Positions 45,295 to 53,973 of a stretch of 64,000 nucleotides of DNA are shown here, in pieces. This stretch comes from Silvania confinis. Lineage in GTDB: Bacteria > Pseudomonadota > Gammaproteobacteria > Enterobacterales > Enterobacteriaceae. The stretch spans positions 161,594-225,593 of the forward strand of contig NZ_JAMGZJ010000073.1 in NCBI RefSeq assembly GCF_025564085.1, given 5' to 3'. Position 1 is the stretch's first letter, and every line of letters begins with the position of its first letter. Under the pieces are notes generated by a model, which ran no database searches, was not told the DNA's origin, and saw nothing but the letters and a program-made list of their open reading frames with translations. The translations under genes and the position numbers were made by a program.

Positions 45295-45579
45295 TATCGG
45301 GAAGCCTTAGTTGCGTGATGAATATTGAGTGAGGAAGTTAGAATAAATCGGAAGCATATACTACATCATCTTATCATTGATATTAATTATGGCATGAGCA
45401 CTTCGACCAACATCAATTACAACACCGTGTAAAAATTACAATCACCACTATTACAACCCCATCAATAGCACAACTCACATTAACAGATAAAACAATTCAT
45501 GTGCTCATATTTGTTATTTCAGATTTGGAATAGAGTGTAGTACGATGCCCTGAGTCTGTGTAAGGGAATAAGGTGGCGT
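45295..45579. other. AT-rich spacer upstream of the type VI effector gene
   Basis: 285 bases, clearly richer in A+T than the surroundings, no coding frame. Contains many short inverted repeats but no -35/-10 pair I would defend. It probably holds the promoters for both flanking genes. Confidence 0.5.
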
Positions 45580-46098
45580 ATGGCATTGCAGGGAAAAATG
45601 ATTTTGAACGGTGCTGATTATGCGCCCTTCAATTTGTACGGCGTTGGCGTCTTTATGGCGCACTCTGGGAAAGGCGTATACCGAAACAAAGGCGCTTGCG
45701 GAGTAATTCCAAATGACGGTCCATTGCCTCCCGGTAAATACTGGATTGTCGACCGTGGCGCAGGCGGCGGTGGGTCATGGATTAAAGCAAAATCGCAGGA
45801 TCTGGTTAACAGAACGTTTTACGGCGCAGAATTTGATCGTGATGAGTGGTTTGCCCTTTATAAGGACGATTGGGGTATAGATGACGGAACGTGGGTGAAT
45901 GGCGTGAGTCGCGGATTATTCCGCCTTCATCCGGGTACGATTTCTGAAGGCTGTATTACGATAGCCCACAATTCTGACTATGCTCTTATCCGAAACGCTT
46001 TGCTGAGAACATCACTTGTACGGGTTCCCTGTCAGCGTTCTCTCATGGCTCGGGGTTGGGTAGAGGTGGTAAATACCTATGGCAACAACTGTCCGTAG
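45580..46098 (+). CDS. Tlde1-like type VI secretion effector (DUF2778, L,D-transpeptidase fold)
   Basis: 172 residues. The DUF2778/Tlde1 family attacks periplasmic peptidoglycan of rival cells with L,D-transpeptidase-related chemistry. Active-site motif: His117 (RLHPG) and S-E-G-Cys125, the HxxxxxxxC form of YkuD-like enzymes. Seen as well: DGPLPPGKYWIVDRG. No signal peptide, as expected for delivery by a type VI apparatus. AAGGTGG precedes the start. It is followed by a membrane protein and an Hcp gene, which fits an orphan hcp-effector-immunity group. Confidence 0.85.
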   Translation: MALQGKMILNGADYAPFNLYGVGVFMAHSGKGVYRNKGACGVIPNDGPLPPGKYWIVDRGAGGGGSWIKAKSQDLVNRTFYGAEFDRDEWFALYKDDWGIDDGTWVNGVSRGLFRLHPGTISEGCITIAHNSDYALIRNALLRTSLVRVPCQRSLMARGWVEVVNTYGNNCP

Positions 46099-46345
46099 GA
46101 CATTAAAAATCGCATTTTACCTTCTTCTTTCGGTGTGTGTGGGCCGCTCGTTGGGGAGTCCTGAAATATGGATGAATCATAGTATCGCTCAATGGATTGG
46201 GCACTTATTATATGGTCCGGGAGAAATCGGCGCAGATAATTTTTATGACATCTATTTCTATATATCGATAATCACTGTTTTTCCTATAACAACCGTTATC
46301 TATATTTTAACAATGAAGTTACTCAAAAGAATAAGGAGATCTTGA
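46079..46345 (+). CDS. Probable immunity protein for the Tlde1-like effector
   Basis: 88 residues with two hydrophobic segments (~9-27 and ~60-80) and a basic tail. The region between them (~28-58) would face the periplasm, where the effector acts. It overlaps the effector gene by 20 bases, the usual tight coupling of effector and immunity genes. No family recognised; the call rests on position and topology. Confidence 0.65.
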   Translation: MATTVRRTLKIAFYLLLSVCVGRSLGSPEIWMNHSIAQWIGHLLYGPGEIGADNFYDIYFYISIITVFPITTVIYILTMKLLKRIRRS

Positions 46346-46346
46346 A

Positions 46347-46838
46347 ATGCCAATCCCTCCATACTTGTGGCTAAAGGACGACGGCGGCGCTGACATTAAG
46401 GGTTCAGTTGATGTCCAGGACCGTGAAGGAAGTATCGAAATTATCGGTATGAGCCACGGGATTAACCTGCCCGTAGATAGTGCCAATGGCAAAATAACGG
46501 GTACGCGGCAACATTCATCTATGATGTTAGAAAAAGAGGTAGATAGCTCTACACCCTATCTCTACAAGGCCGCGGCAACTGGTCAAACGCTCAAAAGTGC
46601 CGAACTTCGTTTCTACCATATTAACGACGCAGGGCAAGAAGTCTGTTATTACATCGTATTAATGGAAAATGTAAAAATCACAGGCGTTAATTGTGGCGTG
46701 CCAAACGTGAAAATATCCGGTAATGATAAAATAAATCATGTCGAAAGCATCAGCTTACAATATGAGAAAATAACCTGGCGCATTGTAGATGGAAATATTA
46801 TGTTCAAAGACGCATGGAATGAGCGTCCGACAGCGTAA
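46347..46838 (+). CDS. hcp: Hcp-family type VI secretion tube protein
   Basis: 163-residue Hcp family protein: YLWLKDDGGADIKGSVDVQD opening, IEIIGMSHGI, HSSMMLEKEVDSSTPYLYKA and YCYY-like beta strand (VCYYIVLMENVKITGV), then LQYEKITWRIVDG. It forms the hexameric rings of the type VI tube and carries small effectors in its lumen. One base separates it from the immunity-like gene. No other type VI gene is in the window, so it depends on a system encoded elsewhere. Confidence 0.9.
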   Translation: MPIPPYLWLKDDGGADIKGSVDVQDREGSIEIIGMSHGINLPVDSANGKITGTRQHSSMMLEKEVDSSTPYLYKAAATGQTLKSAELRFYHINDAGQEVCYYIVLMENVKITGVNCGVPNVKISGNDKINHVESISLQYEKITWRIVDGNIMFKDAWNERPTA

Positions 46839-46843
46839 ACAAA

Positions 46844-46870
46844 GAGGGCGGATTGCGCCCTCAGTTTTTT
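46844..46870 (+). terminator. Rho-independent terminator of the hcp operon
   Basis: Perfect GAGGGCG/CGCCCTC stem with a GATTG loop and TCAGTTTTTT tail, five bases after the hcp stop codon. Confidence 0.9.
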
Positions 46871-46960
46871 ATGTAGCTTAGTGTTCAATAATAGCCCGAC
46901 CTGATACGTCGCCGAACCAAAGAAAAGGTATTACTACCATCTAATTATACTAATAAAAAT

Positions 46961-47021
46961 AAAATGGCCAGTTGGTCGAGCAGGTTTTGACACACTGCTC
47001 ATATCAACATTGGCCACTTTT
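46961..47021. other. 61-base imperfect inverted repeat
   Basis: Arms 46961-46983 and 46995-47021 pair through AAAA-TGGCCA, TTG and GAGCAG blocks with small bulges around an 11-base loop. It could be a small RNA, a mobile-element end or a processing hairpin. No T run follows it. Confidence 0.45.
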
Positions 47022-47160
47022 AAATCGATAGTAATATTTTGACATAAATAGGCTGGAGTAGTAATAATGTAGTTTCTATCTCTGGGATCACTGAACTGCC
47101 TCCACCTAACATTGCATACTATGTTACATAGTTTTGCGTAACCTTAAGTAGGTGTTACCA

Positions 47161-47979
47161 ATGAAATGTGCATTAATTTATGATTTTGATGGAACTTTAG
47201 CAGAAGGCGATTGTGCCCAACACGGACTTATGCCTGCTTTAGGAATTGATGATATTGCTTCTTTCTGGCAGTCCGTTAAAAAACGTGCTCAGGATGATGA
47301 TGGAGATGAAATATTGTCTTACCTTGGGCTTCTTGCTGAGAAAGCTAATGAGCTTGGCTCTCAAGAGTTAACTGTTGCCAACTTGATAAAACATGGAAAA
47401 TCAATCCCGTTATTCCCCGGAGTTGAAGGTTGGTTTGAACGAATAAATGACTATGCTCAAGAACACGATTTGCAATTACATCATTACATAATTTCTAGTG
47501 GCTTAGATGCAATGATAAGAGGGACAGCCATAGGTTCTAAATTCCGTGATATCTATGCATGTAAATATCATTACTCTACTGATGGTAAAATCGTTACCTG
47601 GCCAGCACAAGCAATCAATTACACTACAAAAACTCAGTTTTTATTTAGGATAAATAAAGGCATTCGCAACTCATGGGATAATGCTGCCATCAATAGATTC
47701 ATAGAACCTGAAGATCGCGAGATCCCTTTCCAAAAAATGATATACTTTGGAGATGGAGACACAGATATTCCTGCAATGAAAATGGTTCGATATCAAGGTG
47801 GCGTTTCTTTGGCTGTATTTGATAACAAAAAATGGAATAGTAAGGCTACGCAAGAAAAGGTTGAGAAGTTAATAGCTGAAGAGAGGGCTAATTATGTTGT
47901 CCCTGCTTTGTATGATGAGGGGAGCCAATTGGATGTTACAGTAAAAGGTCTATTACAATTATTTAAGAGGAAGGGGTAA
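47161..47979 (+). CDS. HAD-superfamily phosphatase-like protein, AT-rich
   Basis: 272 residues. HAD motif I YDFDGTLAEGD near the N-terminus, motif II in HHYIISSGLD, motif III lysine probably in FQKMIYFGDGDTDIPAM, which also carries motif IV. It thus has a complete catalytic set for an aspartate-phosphoryl hydrolase; substrate unknown. The ATG at 47161 follows TAGGTG; a GTG three codons earlier is possible. Its codons are far richer in A and T than any neighbour, a sign of recent transfer. It stands alone. Confidence 0.82.
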   Translation: MKCALIYDFDGTLAEGDCAQHGLMPALGIDDIASFWQSVKKRAQDDDGDEILSYLGLLAEKANELGSQELTVANLIKHGKSIPLFPGVEGWFERINDYAQEHDLQLHHYIISSGLDAMIRGTAIGSKFRDIYACKYHYSTDGKIVTWPAQAINYTTKTQFLFRINKGIRNSWDNAAINRFIEPEDREIPFQKMIYFGDGDTDIPAMKMVRYQGGVSLAVFDNKKWNSKATQEKVEKLIAEERANYVVPALYDEGSQLDVTVKGLLQLFKRKG

Positions 47980-48060
47980 CCAGGCAGCGACGTCTGCCAC
48001 AGACCCTTATCACCACACAAACCATACATTCCCAAACTCCATAATACCCGCTCCCCCATA

Positions 48061-48098
48061 AAAACAAAAAAACCGGGCCCGCCTCACCGCGGACCCGG
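48061..48098 (-). terminator. Terminator of the iac-cat operon
   Basis: CCGGGCCCGC/GCGGACCCGG stem (one mismatch); on the minus strand followed by a T-rich run (the A run at 48061-48072). It lies 21 bases past the catA stop codon. Confidence 0.88.
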
Positions 48099-48118
48099 CC
48101 TATTCAACCAAAAAAAAC

Positions 48119-49045
48119 CTACTCTTTCACGCGCGCCCGCTTCCCTCTCCCCTCTTCCTCACTCCCGGTCGCTCCCACCAGCGTAAAACTAAAATTCACC
48201 TCCGTATGCTCCCCCTCAATATCGCGCTGCTTCGCTACGGCACTGTCCGTAATCTTCACCGGATCCGCAATCAGCTCCGCACGGGTCGCAAAGGCAAAGT
48301 CATCCCACAGATACTCATCGCCGTTCAGGTTGATCTGCGTGGTCAAATGTTTGTACCCCGGTGCCGACACAAAGAAATGCACATGCGCCGGGCGGTTGCC
48401 GTGGCGGCCCAGGGCGGTTAGCAGCTTCTGGGTTGGGCCATCCGGCGGGCAGCCGTAGCCGCATGGCACGATGCTGCGCACCGCGTAACGCCCTTGTTCG
48501 TCGGTCAGGATGCGGCGGCGCAGGTTGTATTCGCTCTGGGACTGGTCAAAGAACGAATAGCCGCCGAGGGTGTTGGCATGCCAGATATCGACAATCGCCC
48601 CCGCCACCGGTTTGCCGTTCAGATCGGTGACCTGGCCCTGCAGCCACATGGTTTCGGCCTGCTCGCTGCCGTCATCCATGCGAGCGAAGCTCTGGCTCAG
48701 CGGGGCGTTGGCGACGTACAGCGGCCCTTCGATGGTGCGCGGGGTACCCACTTCCTCGCCGGATGCCGCCTCTTTCTCGTCGGCACGCATGTCCAGATAG
48801 TGTTCCAGACCCAGACCGGCGGCCAGCAGGGCCGCTTCCTGGCGTCCGCCCAGCTCGTTGAGGTAGTTCACCGCCAGCCAGAACTCTTCATCGGTGATGT
48901 CGAACTGCTTGATGGTCTTGCACACATCGCTCAGTAGCTGATGCATGATGTTTTTAAAACGGTCGTTGCCACCGGTGGAATTTAAGCCGCTGCTGATGGC
49001 CAGTAAAGTGTCCAGCTCGGTTTGATGTACAGGGTTCTGTGACAT
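48119..49045 (-). CDS. catA: Catechol 1,2-dioxygenase
   Basis: Intradiol ring-cleaving enzyme: catechol + O2 to cis,cis-muconate, with non-haem Fe(III). 308 residues. N-terminal helical dimer domain, then the catalytic beta core with the four iron ligands visible: Tyr in GPLYVA, Tyr in GRYAVRS, and two His in RPAHVHF. The C-terminal dozen residues are unusually charged (EEEGRGKRARVKE). Last gene of the iac-cat operon, 44 bases after catC. Confidence 0.97.
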   Translation of the reverse strand: MSQNPVHQTELDTLLAISSGLNSTGGNDRFKNIMHQLLSDVCKTIKQFDITDEEFWLAVNYLNELGGRQEAALLAAGLGLEHYLDMRADEKEAASGEEVGTPRTIEGPLYVANAPLSQSFARMDDGSEQAETMWLQGQVTDLNGKPVAGAIVDIWHANTLGGYSFFDQSQSEYNLRRRILTDEQGRYAVRSIVPCGYGCPPDGPTQKLLTALGRHGNRPAHVHFFVSAPGYKHLTTQINLNGDEYLWDDFAFATRAELIADPVKITDSAVAKQRDIEGEHTEVNFSFTLVGATGSEEEGRGKRARVKE

Positions 49046-49089
49046 TGCTTATTCCTCGTTGTAGGGTACGTTTGTTGTTGTTATTTCTA

Positions 49090-49380
49090 CTATTTTTGCT
49101 CGACATAAATGGACGACGGATGCACACACAGCGGCTGCACGGTTATCTCCATCCACGGGTACAGCGGCAGCGCGGTCAGGATGTCGTGCAGCTCCTGGTT
49201 ATCCGCCACGTCAAAAATGCTGACGTTGGCGTACTGGCCGACCACGCGCCAGATGTGCGGCCATTTCCCCTCGCGCTGTAACTGTTGGGAGTAGGCTTTC
49301 TCTTTGGCTTTAATCTCATCAACCTGCGCTGCAGGCAGGGACGACGGGATGTTGACCGTCATTTCCACTTTAAACAGCAT
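49090..49380 (-). CDS. catC: Muconolactone delta-isomerase
   Basis: 96-residue ferredoxin-like small enzyme: (+)-muconolactone to 3-oxoadipate enol-lactone. MLFKVEMTVNIP at the start, EKAYSQQLQREGKWPHIWRVVGQYANVSIFD split across the conserved core, LPLYPWMEITVQPL near the end. It lies between catB and catA in the operon, 11 bases after catB. Confidence 0.97.
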   Translation of the reverse strand: MLFKVEMTVNIPSSLPAAQVDEIKAKEKAYSQQLQREGKWPHIWRVVGQYANVSIFDVADNQELHDILTALPLYPWMEITVQPLCVHPSSIYVEQK

Positions 49381-49391
49381 CGCGTTCTCCT

Positions 49392-50507
49392 TTATTTACG
49401 TGCGTAGTAACCCAGCTTCTCTTCGTCGATCTCGACGCCCAGGCCCGGCCCCTGCGGTAACGTCACCTGTCCGTGTCTGAAATCCAGCGGACGCACCACG
49501 ATGTCATCTTTGAGCAGCAGCGGGCCGAACATCTCGGTGCCCCACTGCAGGTTGAGGGTGGACCAGGCATGTAACGAGGCGACCGTACCGAGCGTGCCTT
49601 CCAGCATGGTGCCGCCGTACAGCGCCACGCCCGCCGCCTGCGCCACGTGCGCCAGCTTCAGGGCCTGCACCGGGCCGCCCGCCTTGGCAATCTTCAGAGC
49701 GTACACGCCGGTAAAACCGTTGCTCGCCAGGGCATAGCCGTCGTGGCTGGTTGCCACCGCTTCGTCGGCCAGAATCGGCACCGCAAAGCGCTGGCTGAGG
49801 GCGATAAGCCCTTGCCGATCCCACAGCGGGATCGGCTGCTCTACCAGGTCGATACCGCCGTCCTGCAACCGGGCTATCCCTTTGAGGGCAGTGGTCAGGT
49901 CCCACGCCTGATTGACGTCGACGCGGATGCTGACGTCATCCCCCAGCGCGGCCTTGATCGCCAGCGCGTGGCGGATATCGACATCCAGCCCGCGCGCGCC
50001 AATCTTCAGCTTGAAGGTGTCGTGCCGCCCTTCCGCCAGCAGGCGCTGGCCCTCTTCAATATCTTTCTCGGTGTCGCCGCTGGCTAAGGTCCACAGCACC
50101 GGCAGGCGCGTGGTGAGCGCGCCGCCCAGCAGGGAACTGACCGGCAGGCCCAACGCTTTGCCCTGGGCATCGAGAAACGCGGTTTCCAGCGCTGATTTGG
50201 CAAAGGTATTGCCCTTGACGTGGGCATTCATTTTGTCGGCCAGCGCCGCCGGGCCGCTGAACGTCTGGCCGCACAGCAGCGGGGCCAGATAGGTTTCAAT
50301 CGCCAATTTGATCGCTTCCGGGCTTTCTGCGCCGTAGCTCAGGCCGCCGATGGTGGTGGCTTCGCCCCAGCCGATCAGGCCGTTGGCGCACTGCATTCTG
50401 ACGATCGCCAGCGTCTGGCAACCCATGGTGGCCATCGACAGCTTGTGCGGGCGAATGGTCGGGATGTCCACCAGCCAGCAGGCCAGGGATTCAAGGGTGA
50501 TACTCAT
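49392..50507 (-). CDS. catB: Muconate cycloisomerase
   Basis: Converts cis,cis-muconate to muconolactone. 371 residues of the enolase superfamily: the base lysine in FKLKIG, metal ligands in RVDVNQAWD, LVEQPIP and ILADEAVAT, and the second lysine in ALKIAKAGG. These match the MLE subgroup. It overlaps the enol-lactonase gene by four bases. Confidence 0.97.
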   Translation of the reverse strand: MSITLESLACWLVDIPTIRPHKLSMATMGCQTLAIVRMQCANGLIGWGEATTIGGLSYGAESPEAIKLAIETYLAPLLCGQTFSGPAALADKMNAHVKGNTFAKSALETAFLDAQGKALGLPVSSLLGGALTTRLPVLWTLASGDTEKDIEEGQRLLAEGRHDTFKLKIGARGLDVDIRHALAIKAALGDDVSIRVDVNQAWDLTTALKGIARLQDGGIDLVEQPIPLWDRQGLIALSQRFAVPILADEAVATSHDGYALASNGFTGVYALKIAKAGGPVQALKLAHVAQAAGVALYGGTMLEGTLGTVASLHAWSTLNLQWGTEMFGPLLLKDDIVVRPLDFRHGQVTLPQGPGLGVEIDEEKLGYYARK

Positions 50508-51271
50508 GTCGCAGCTCCTGCGGTTAAAAAGGTCAGCACCTGTTGGTTAAATGCCGCCGGACAGGCGACGTTCGACAGGTGCGACGCGGGTAAGGTCACG
50601 CAGGCAGCCTGTTTTGCCTGAGCGGCTATCCACCCGGCGTCGTTCACGGTGGTCACCGGATCTTCAGCACCGGCGATCAGCAACATCGGGCGCAGCATCG
50701 CCGCCACGTCCGGGCGCAAATCCGCTGCCGCCAGCGCGTCACAGCAGACGGCATAGCCCTCCTTCGGGGTATTGGCCAGGCCATCCACCAGCAGTTTGAC
50801 CACGCCAGGGTTGCTCTCCCGGTACGCCGGGGTGAACCAGCGCTCTGCCGCGCCGCTGGCAATCGGGGCCATCCCCTGCTGACGAACGGTGGCGGCACGC
50901 TGCAGCCAGCCTTTGGCTTCGCCGATTTTCGCCGCGGTATTCGCCACCACGATGCGCTCAAACCGCGACGGCGCGTGGCGGTTGAGCCACAGGCCGGTCA
51001 TCCCGCCCAGCGAAATGCCGCAAAAAAAGGCCCGTTCCACATCCAGGTGATCAAGCAAGGCAATCACGTCCTGCCCGAGGGTGTCGAGGGTGATAACGCC
51101 GTCCACCAGCGGCGAGCGACCATGCCCGCGGGTGTTGTAGCGCAGCACGCGGAAGTGGCGGGTGAAGTCGGCCATCTGCGCCTGCCACATCGGCCAGGTG
51201 GTGCCCAGCGAGTTGGAGAGCACCAGCAGCGGAGCGTCTTCGGGGCCATCAAGGCGATAGTCCAGATCCAT
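50504..51271 (-). CDS. pcaD: 3-oxoadipate enol-lactonase
   Basis: Alpha/beta hydrolase that opens 3-oxoadipate enol-lactone. 255 residues: oxyanion region LSNSLGTTWPMW, nucleophile elbow CGISLGGMTG (Ser), Asp in GAEDPVT and His in PASHLSN. Named catD when it belongs to a cat cluster. Starts directly at the end of pcaJ and overlaps catB by four bases. Confidence 0.95.
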   Translation of the reverse strand: MDLDYRLDGPEDAPLLVLSNSLGTTWPMWQAQMADFTRHFRVLRYNTRGHGRSPLVDGVITLDTLGQDVIALLDHLDVERAFFCGISLGGMTGLWLNRHAPSRFERIVVANTAAKIGEAKGWLQRAATVRQQGMAPIASGAAERWFTPAYRESNPGVVKLLVDGLANTPKEGYAVCCDALAAADLRPDVAAMLRPMLLIAGAEDPVTTVNDAGWIAAQAKQAACVTLPASHLSNVACPAAFNQQVLTFLTAGAAT

Positions 51272-51934
51272 TCACGCCTCCTCGGTTTCGGCGTTCAGGG
51301 CAAAGGTCAGCGCCACCGGAGTGACCGACTGCAAAGACTCGGGCGTCACGTCGCCAAACAGCTCGCGCACCAGGATGCCGTCAGCTGTGATATCCATCAC
51401 AGCCATGTCGGTGTAGATGCGGTCGATGCAGGCCATCCCGGTCAGCGGATAGCTGCAGGTTTTGACGATTTTGCACTCGCCCTGGCGGGTCAGATGTTCG
51501 GTCATCACATACACGCGCTTCGCGCCAATCGCCAGGTCCATCGCCCCGCCTACCGCCGGGATGGATGAAGGTTCGCCGGTACTCCAGTTCGCCAGGTCGC
51601 CGCGCTCGGAAACCTGATACGCCCCGAGCACGCAGATATCCAGGTGCCCGCCGCGCATCATGGTGAACGAGTCGCCGTGGTGGAAATAGCACCCGCCGTC
51701 GAGCAACGTCACCGGCTGTTTTCCGGCGTTGATCAGCTCTGGATCTTCAGCGCCCGGCGCAGGCGCAGGCCCCATCCCGAGAATGCCGTTTTCGCTGTGC
51801 AGGAAGATCTCGCGATCGGCGGGCAGGTAGTTGGCTATTCGGGTCGGCAGGCCGATCCCGAGGTTGACGTACGCCCCTTCCGGGATATCGCGGGCAATGC
51901 GTTCGGCCAGCTGCTGATGAGTCAATTTATTCAC
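51272..51934 (-). CDS. pcaJ: 3-oxoadipate CoA-transferase, subunit B
   Basis: 220 residues, beta chain of the succinyl-CoA:3-oxoadipate CoA-transferase. The catalytic glutamate is in SENGILGMGP; GIGLPTRIANYLP and GGAMDLAIGAKRVYVMTEH are family signatures. It makes 3-oxoadipyl-CoA together with the upstream alpha subunit (nine-base gap). Confidence 0.96.
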   Translation of the reverse strand: MNKLTHQQLAERIARDIPEGAYVNLGIGLPTRIANYLPADREIFLHSENGILGMGPAPAPGAEDPELINAGKQPVTLLDGGCYFHHGDSFTMMRGGHLDICVLGAYQVSERGDLANWSTGEPSSIPAVGGAMDLAIGAKRVYVMTEHLTRQGECKIVKTCSYPLTGMACIDRIYTDMAVMDITADGILVRELFGDVTPESLQSVTPVALTFALNAETEEA

Positions 51935-51943
51935 GTAGGCTCC

Positions 51944-52630
51944 TTAAGCGCTCTGGGTCTGACGCACGGTCGCCACCGGGACGATGCGCTGGACAAAAAT
52001 CCCCGGCGTGACCACCGCTTCCGGGTCAAGCTCGCCCAGCGCCACGATCTCGCTCACCTGGGCGATAGTGCAGTTGGCGGCCGTCGCCATGATCGGCCCG
52101 AAGTTGCGCCCGGTTTTGTCGTAAATCAGGTTGCCCCAGCGGTCGGCTTTCAGCGCTTTGATCAGCGCAAAGTCGGCCTTCAGCGGGGTTTCAAAAACGT
52201 AATCTTTGCCGTCGATGTGGCGCGTCTCTTTGCCTGCCGCCAGCGCGGTGCCAAAGCCGGTGGGGGTGAAGATCCCGCCGAGCCCGGAACCCCCGGCCTG
52301 GATACGCGCCGCGAGGTTGCCCTGCGGCACCAGCTCCAGCTCGACTTCGCCACGACGATAGAGGTCGTCAAAGACCCAGGAGTCGGTCTGGCGCGGGAAA
52401 GAGCAAATCACTTTTTTCACGCAACCGGCCTTCAGCAGCGCCGCCAGGCCGTAGTCGCCGTTCCCGGCGTTGTTGCTGATTAAGGTCAGGTTGCGCGGCC
52501 TGCGGCGGATCAGGGCGTCAAGCAGTTCGGCGGGCTGTCCGGCCGGGCCGAAGCCCCCCACCATCACGATGGCACCGTCGAAAATGTCGGCCACCGCGCC
52601 GTCGATGGCGGCAATCCTTTTATCAATCAT
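51944..52630 (-). CDS. pcaI: 3-oxoadipate CoA-transferase, subunit A
   Basis: 228 residues, alpha chain: VMVGGFGPAGQPAELLDALI, the glycine-rich CoA-binding signature GFG-x-G-x-P, and LTLISNNAGNGDYGLAAL. Overlaps the upstream MHS transporter gene by four bases, so transport and catabolism are co-expressed. Confidence 0.96.
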   Translation of the reverse strand: MIDKRIAAIDGAVADIFDGAIVMVGGFGPAGQPAELLDALIRRRPRNLTLISNNAGNGDYGLAALLKAGCVKKVICSFPRQTDSWVFDDLYRRGEVELELVPQGNLAARIQAGGSGLGGIFTPTGFGTALAAGKETRHIDGKDYVFETPLKADFALIKALKADRWGNLIYDKTGRNFGPIMATAANCTIAQVSEIVALGELDPEAVVTPGIFVQRIVPVATVRQTQSA

Positions 52631-53949
52631 GGTGCTACCCCATTGTTGTTCTTGTCAGACGGCAGGCTGCGCAACGCAATCCATGCCAGCAGCGCATAGC
52701 CCATCAGCAGCAGAGAAACCGGCCACGAGGCGTCGAAGTACATCAGCATCGCCACCGCCAGCATCGGCCCCAGGCCACCGGAGAAGATCGAGCCCACTTC
52801 GTGGCCCAGCGCGAGGCCGGAGTAACGCACCCGCACCGGGAACAGGTCGCTCATAATGCAGGGCTGGGTGCCGATCATCGCCCCGTGGCAGAACGGCAGG
52901 CCGAGCAGCATCGCCAGCATGATCCAGCCGTAATCGCCGGTAGAGAGCAGCCAGAAGAACGGGAAAGCCATCACCAGCAGGCCGATTACGCCGATGTAGT
53001 AGACCGGCTTCAGGCCGATGCGATCCGACAGCGCGCCCCAGAACAGGATCGAGAAGAACTCCACCAGCATCGCCAGGGTAACGGCGCTGATGATCTCCCC
53101 GGTACTGATGCCAATGTGTTTGGCGTACACCACCGAGAAGGTGAAGAAGATATACGACGCGCCGTTCTCCGGCAGTCGCAGGGCAATGGCCTGCAGCAGC
53201 GCTTTCGGGTGCTCGCGGATAATCACCATCAGCGGGATCTTCTCGTGCTGGTCTTCCGGTTTGGCATGCGTAAAGGCCTTGCTCTCGCGGATGTTCTTGC
53301 GGATGTAAACCCCGACCAGGAAGATGACGATGCTCAGCAGGAACGGCACGCGCCAGCCCCAGCTCATCAGATCCTCTTCCGGCAGCCTCTGCACCAGGTA
53401 GAAGGCGAAGGCCGATAACACAAACCCACCCGATACCCCCATCTGGCTCCAGGCGGTGTAGAACCCGCGACGGTCTGCCGGGGCGTTTTCGCTCAGCATT
53501 AACACCCCGCCGCCCCACTCCCCGCCGGACGCCACGCCCTGTAAGAAGCGCAGGGCGATCAGCGACAACGGTGCCCAGATGCCAATCTGTGAATAGACCG
53601 GCAGCAGGCCGATGACAAAGGTAGTCGCCCCCATCAGGGTCAGGGTCATGATCAGCGTCATCTTGCGGCTGTAGCGATCCCCGAGATGACCGAAGACGAT
53701 CCCGCCCAGCGGACGGGCGAGAAAGCCCACCGCAAAGCCGGAAAACGCCAGCAGCGTGCCCTGCATCGGGTCACCGCCGACCGGGAAGAACAGCGGGCCA
53801 AACACCAGCGCCGCCGCGGTGCCGTACAGGAAAAAGTCGTACCACTCCAGCGCGTTGCCCAGCACCGAGGCAAACACCAGCTTGCGCATCTGCCCGGCAT
53901 CTTGGGGGATCGCCGCCGGGGCGGTCTGTTCAGTCACGACATTGCTCAT
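52627..53949 (-). CDS. MHS-family transporter inside the iac-cat operon
   Basis: 440-residue metabolite:H+ symporter: NALEWYDFFLYGTAAALVFG, RPLGGIVFGHLGDRYSRK and GGEWGGGVLMLSE signatures, twelve membrane segments. Its place between iacG and pcaI suggests uptake of indole-3-acetate or of an aromatic intermediate (inference). Related to, but distinct from, the MHS protein at 19613-20959. Confidence 0.88.
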   Translation of the reverse strand: MSNVVTEQTAPAAIPQDAGQMRKLVFASVLGNALEWYDFFLYGTAAALVFGPLFFPVGGDPMQGTLLAFSGFAVGFLARPLGGIVFGHLGDRYSRKMTLIMTLTLMGATTFVIGLLPVYSQIGIWAPLSLIALRFLQGVASGGEWGGGVLMLSENAPADRRGFYTAWSQMGVSGGFVLSAFAFYLVQRLPEEDLMSWGWRVPFLLSIVIFLVGVYIRKNIRESKAFTHAKPEDQHEKIPLMVIIREHPKALLQAIALRLPENGASYIFFTFSVVYAKHIGISTGEIISAVTLAMLVEFFSILFWGALSDRIGLKPVYYIGVIGLLVMAFPFFWLLSTGDYGWIMLAMLLGLPFCHGAMIGTQPCIMSDLFPVRVRYSGLALGHEVGSIFSGGLGPMLAVAMLMYFDASWPVSLLLMGYALLAWIALRSLPSDKNNNGVAP

Positions 53950-53973
53950 CCGCGTGTCCTTTTATTGTGGGTT

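Larger units (their letters stand above)
46839..47160. other. Spacer with terminator and long imperfect hairpin
   Basis: 322 bases, AT-rich, between hcp and the HAD gene. Holds the hcp terminator (46844-46870), the hairpin at 46961-47021 and presumably the HAD promoter. No coding frame. Confidence 0.6.

Noticed and set aside
46961..47021. Transposon end at the 61-base hairpin
   Set aside because: No transposase gene, no matching second end and no obvious target duplication; kept only as an unexplained hairpin.
52655..53518. 287-codon minus-strand frame inside the MHS transporter gene
   Set aside because: Alternative frame of a GC-rich gene; Arg/Gly/Ala-rich without membrane segments, while the other frame is a full MFS protein.
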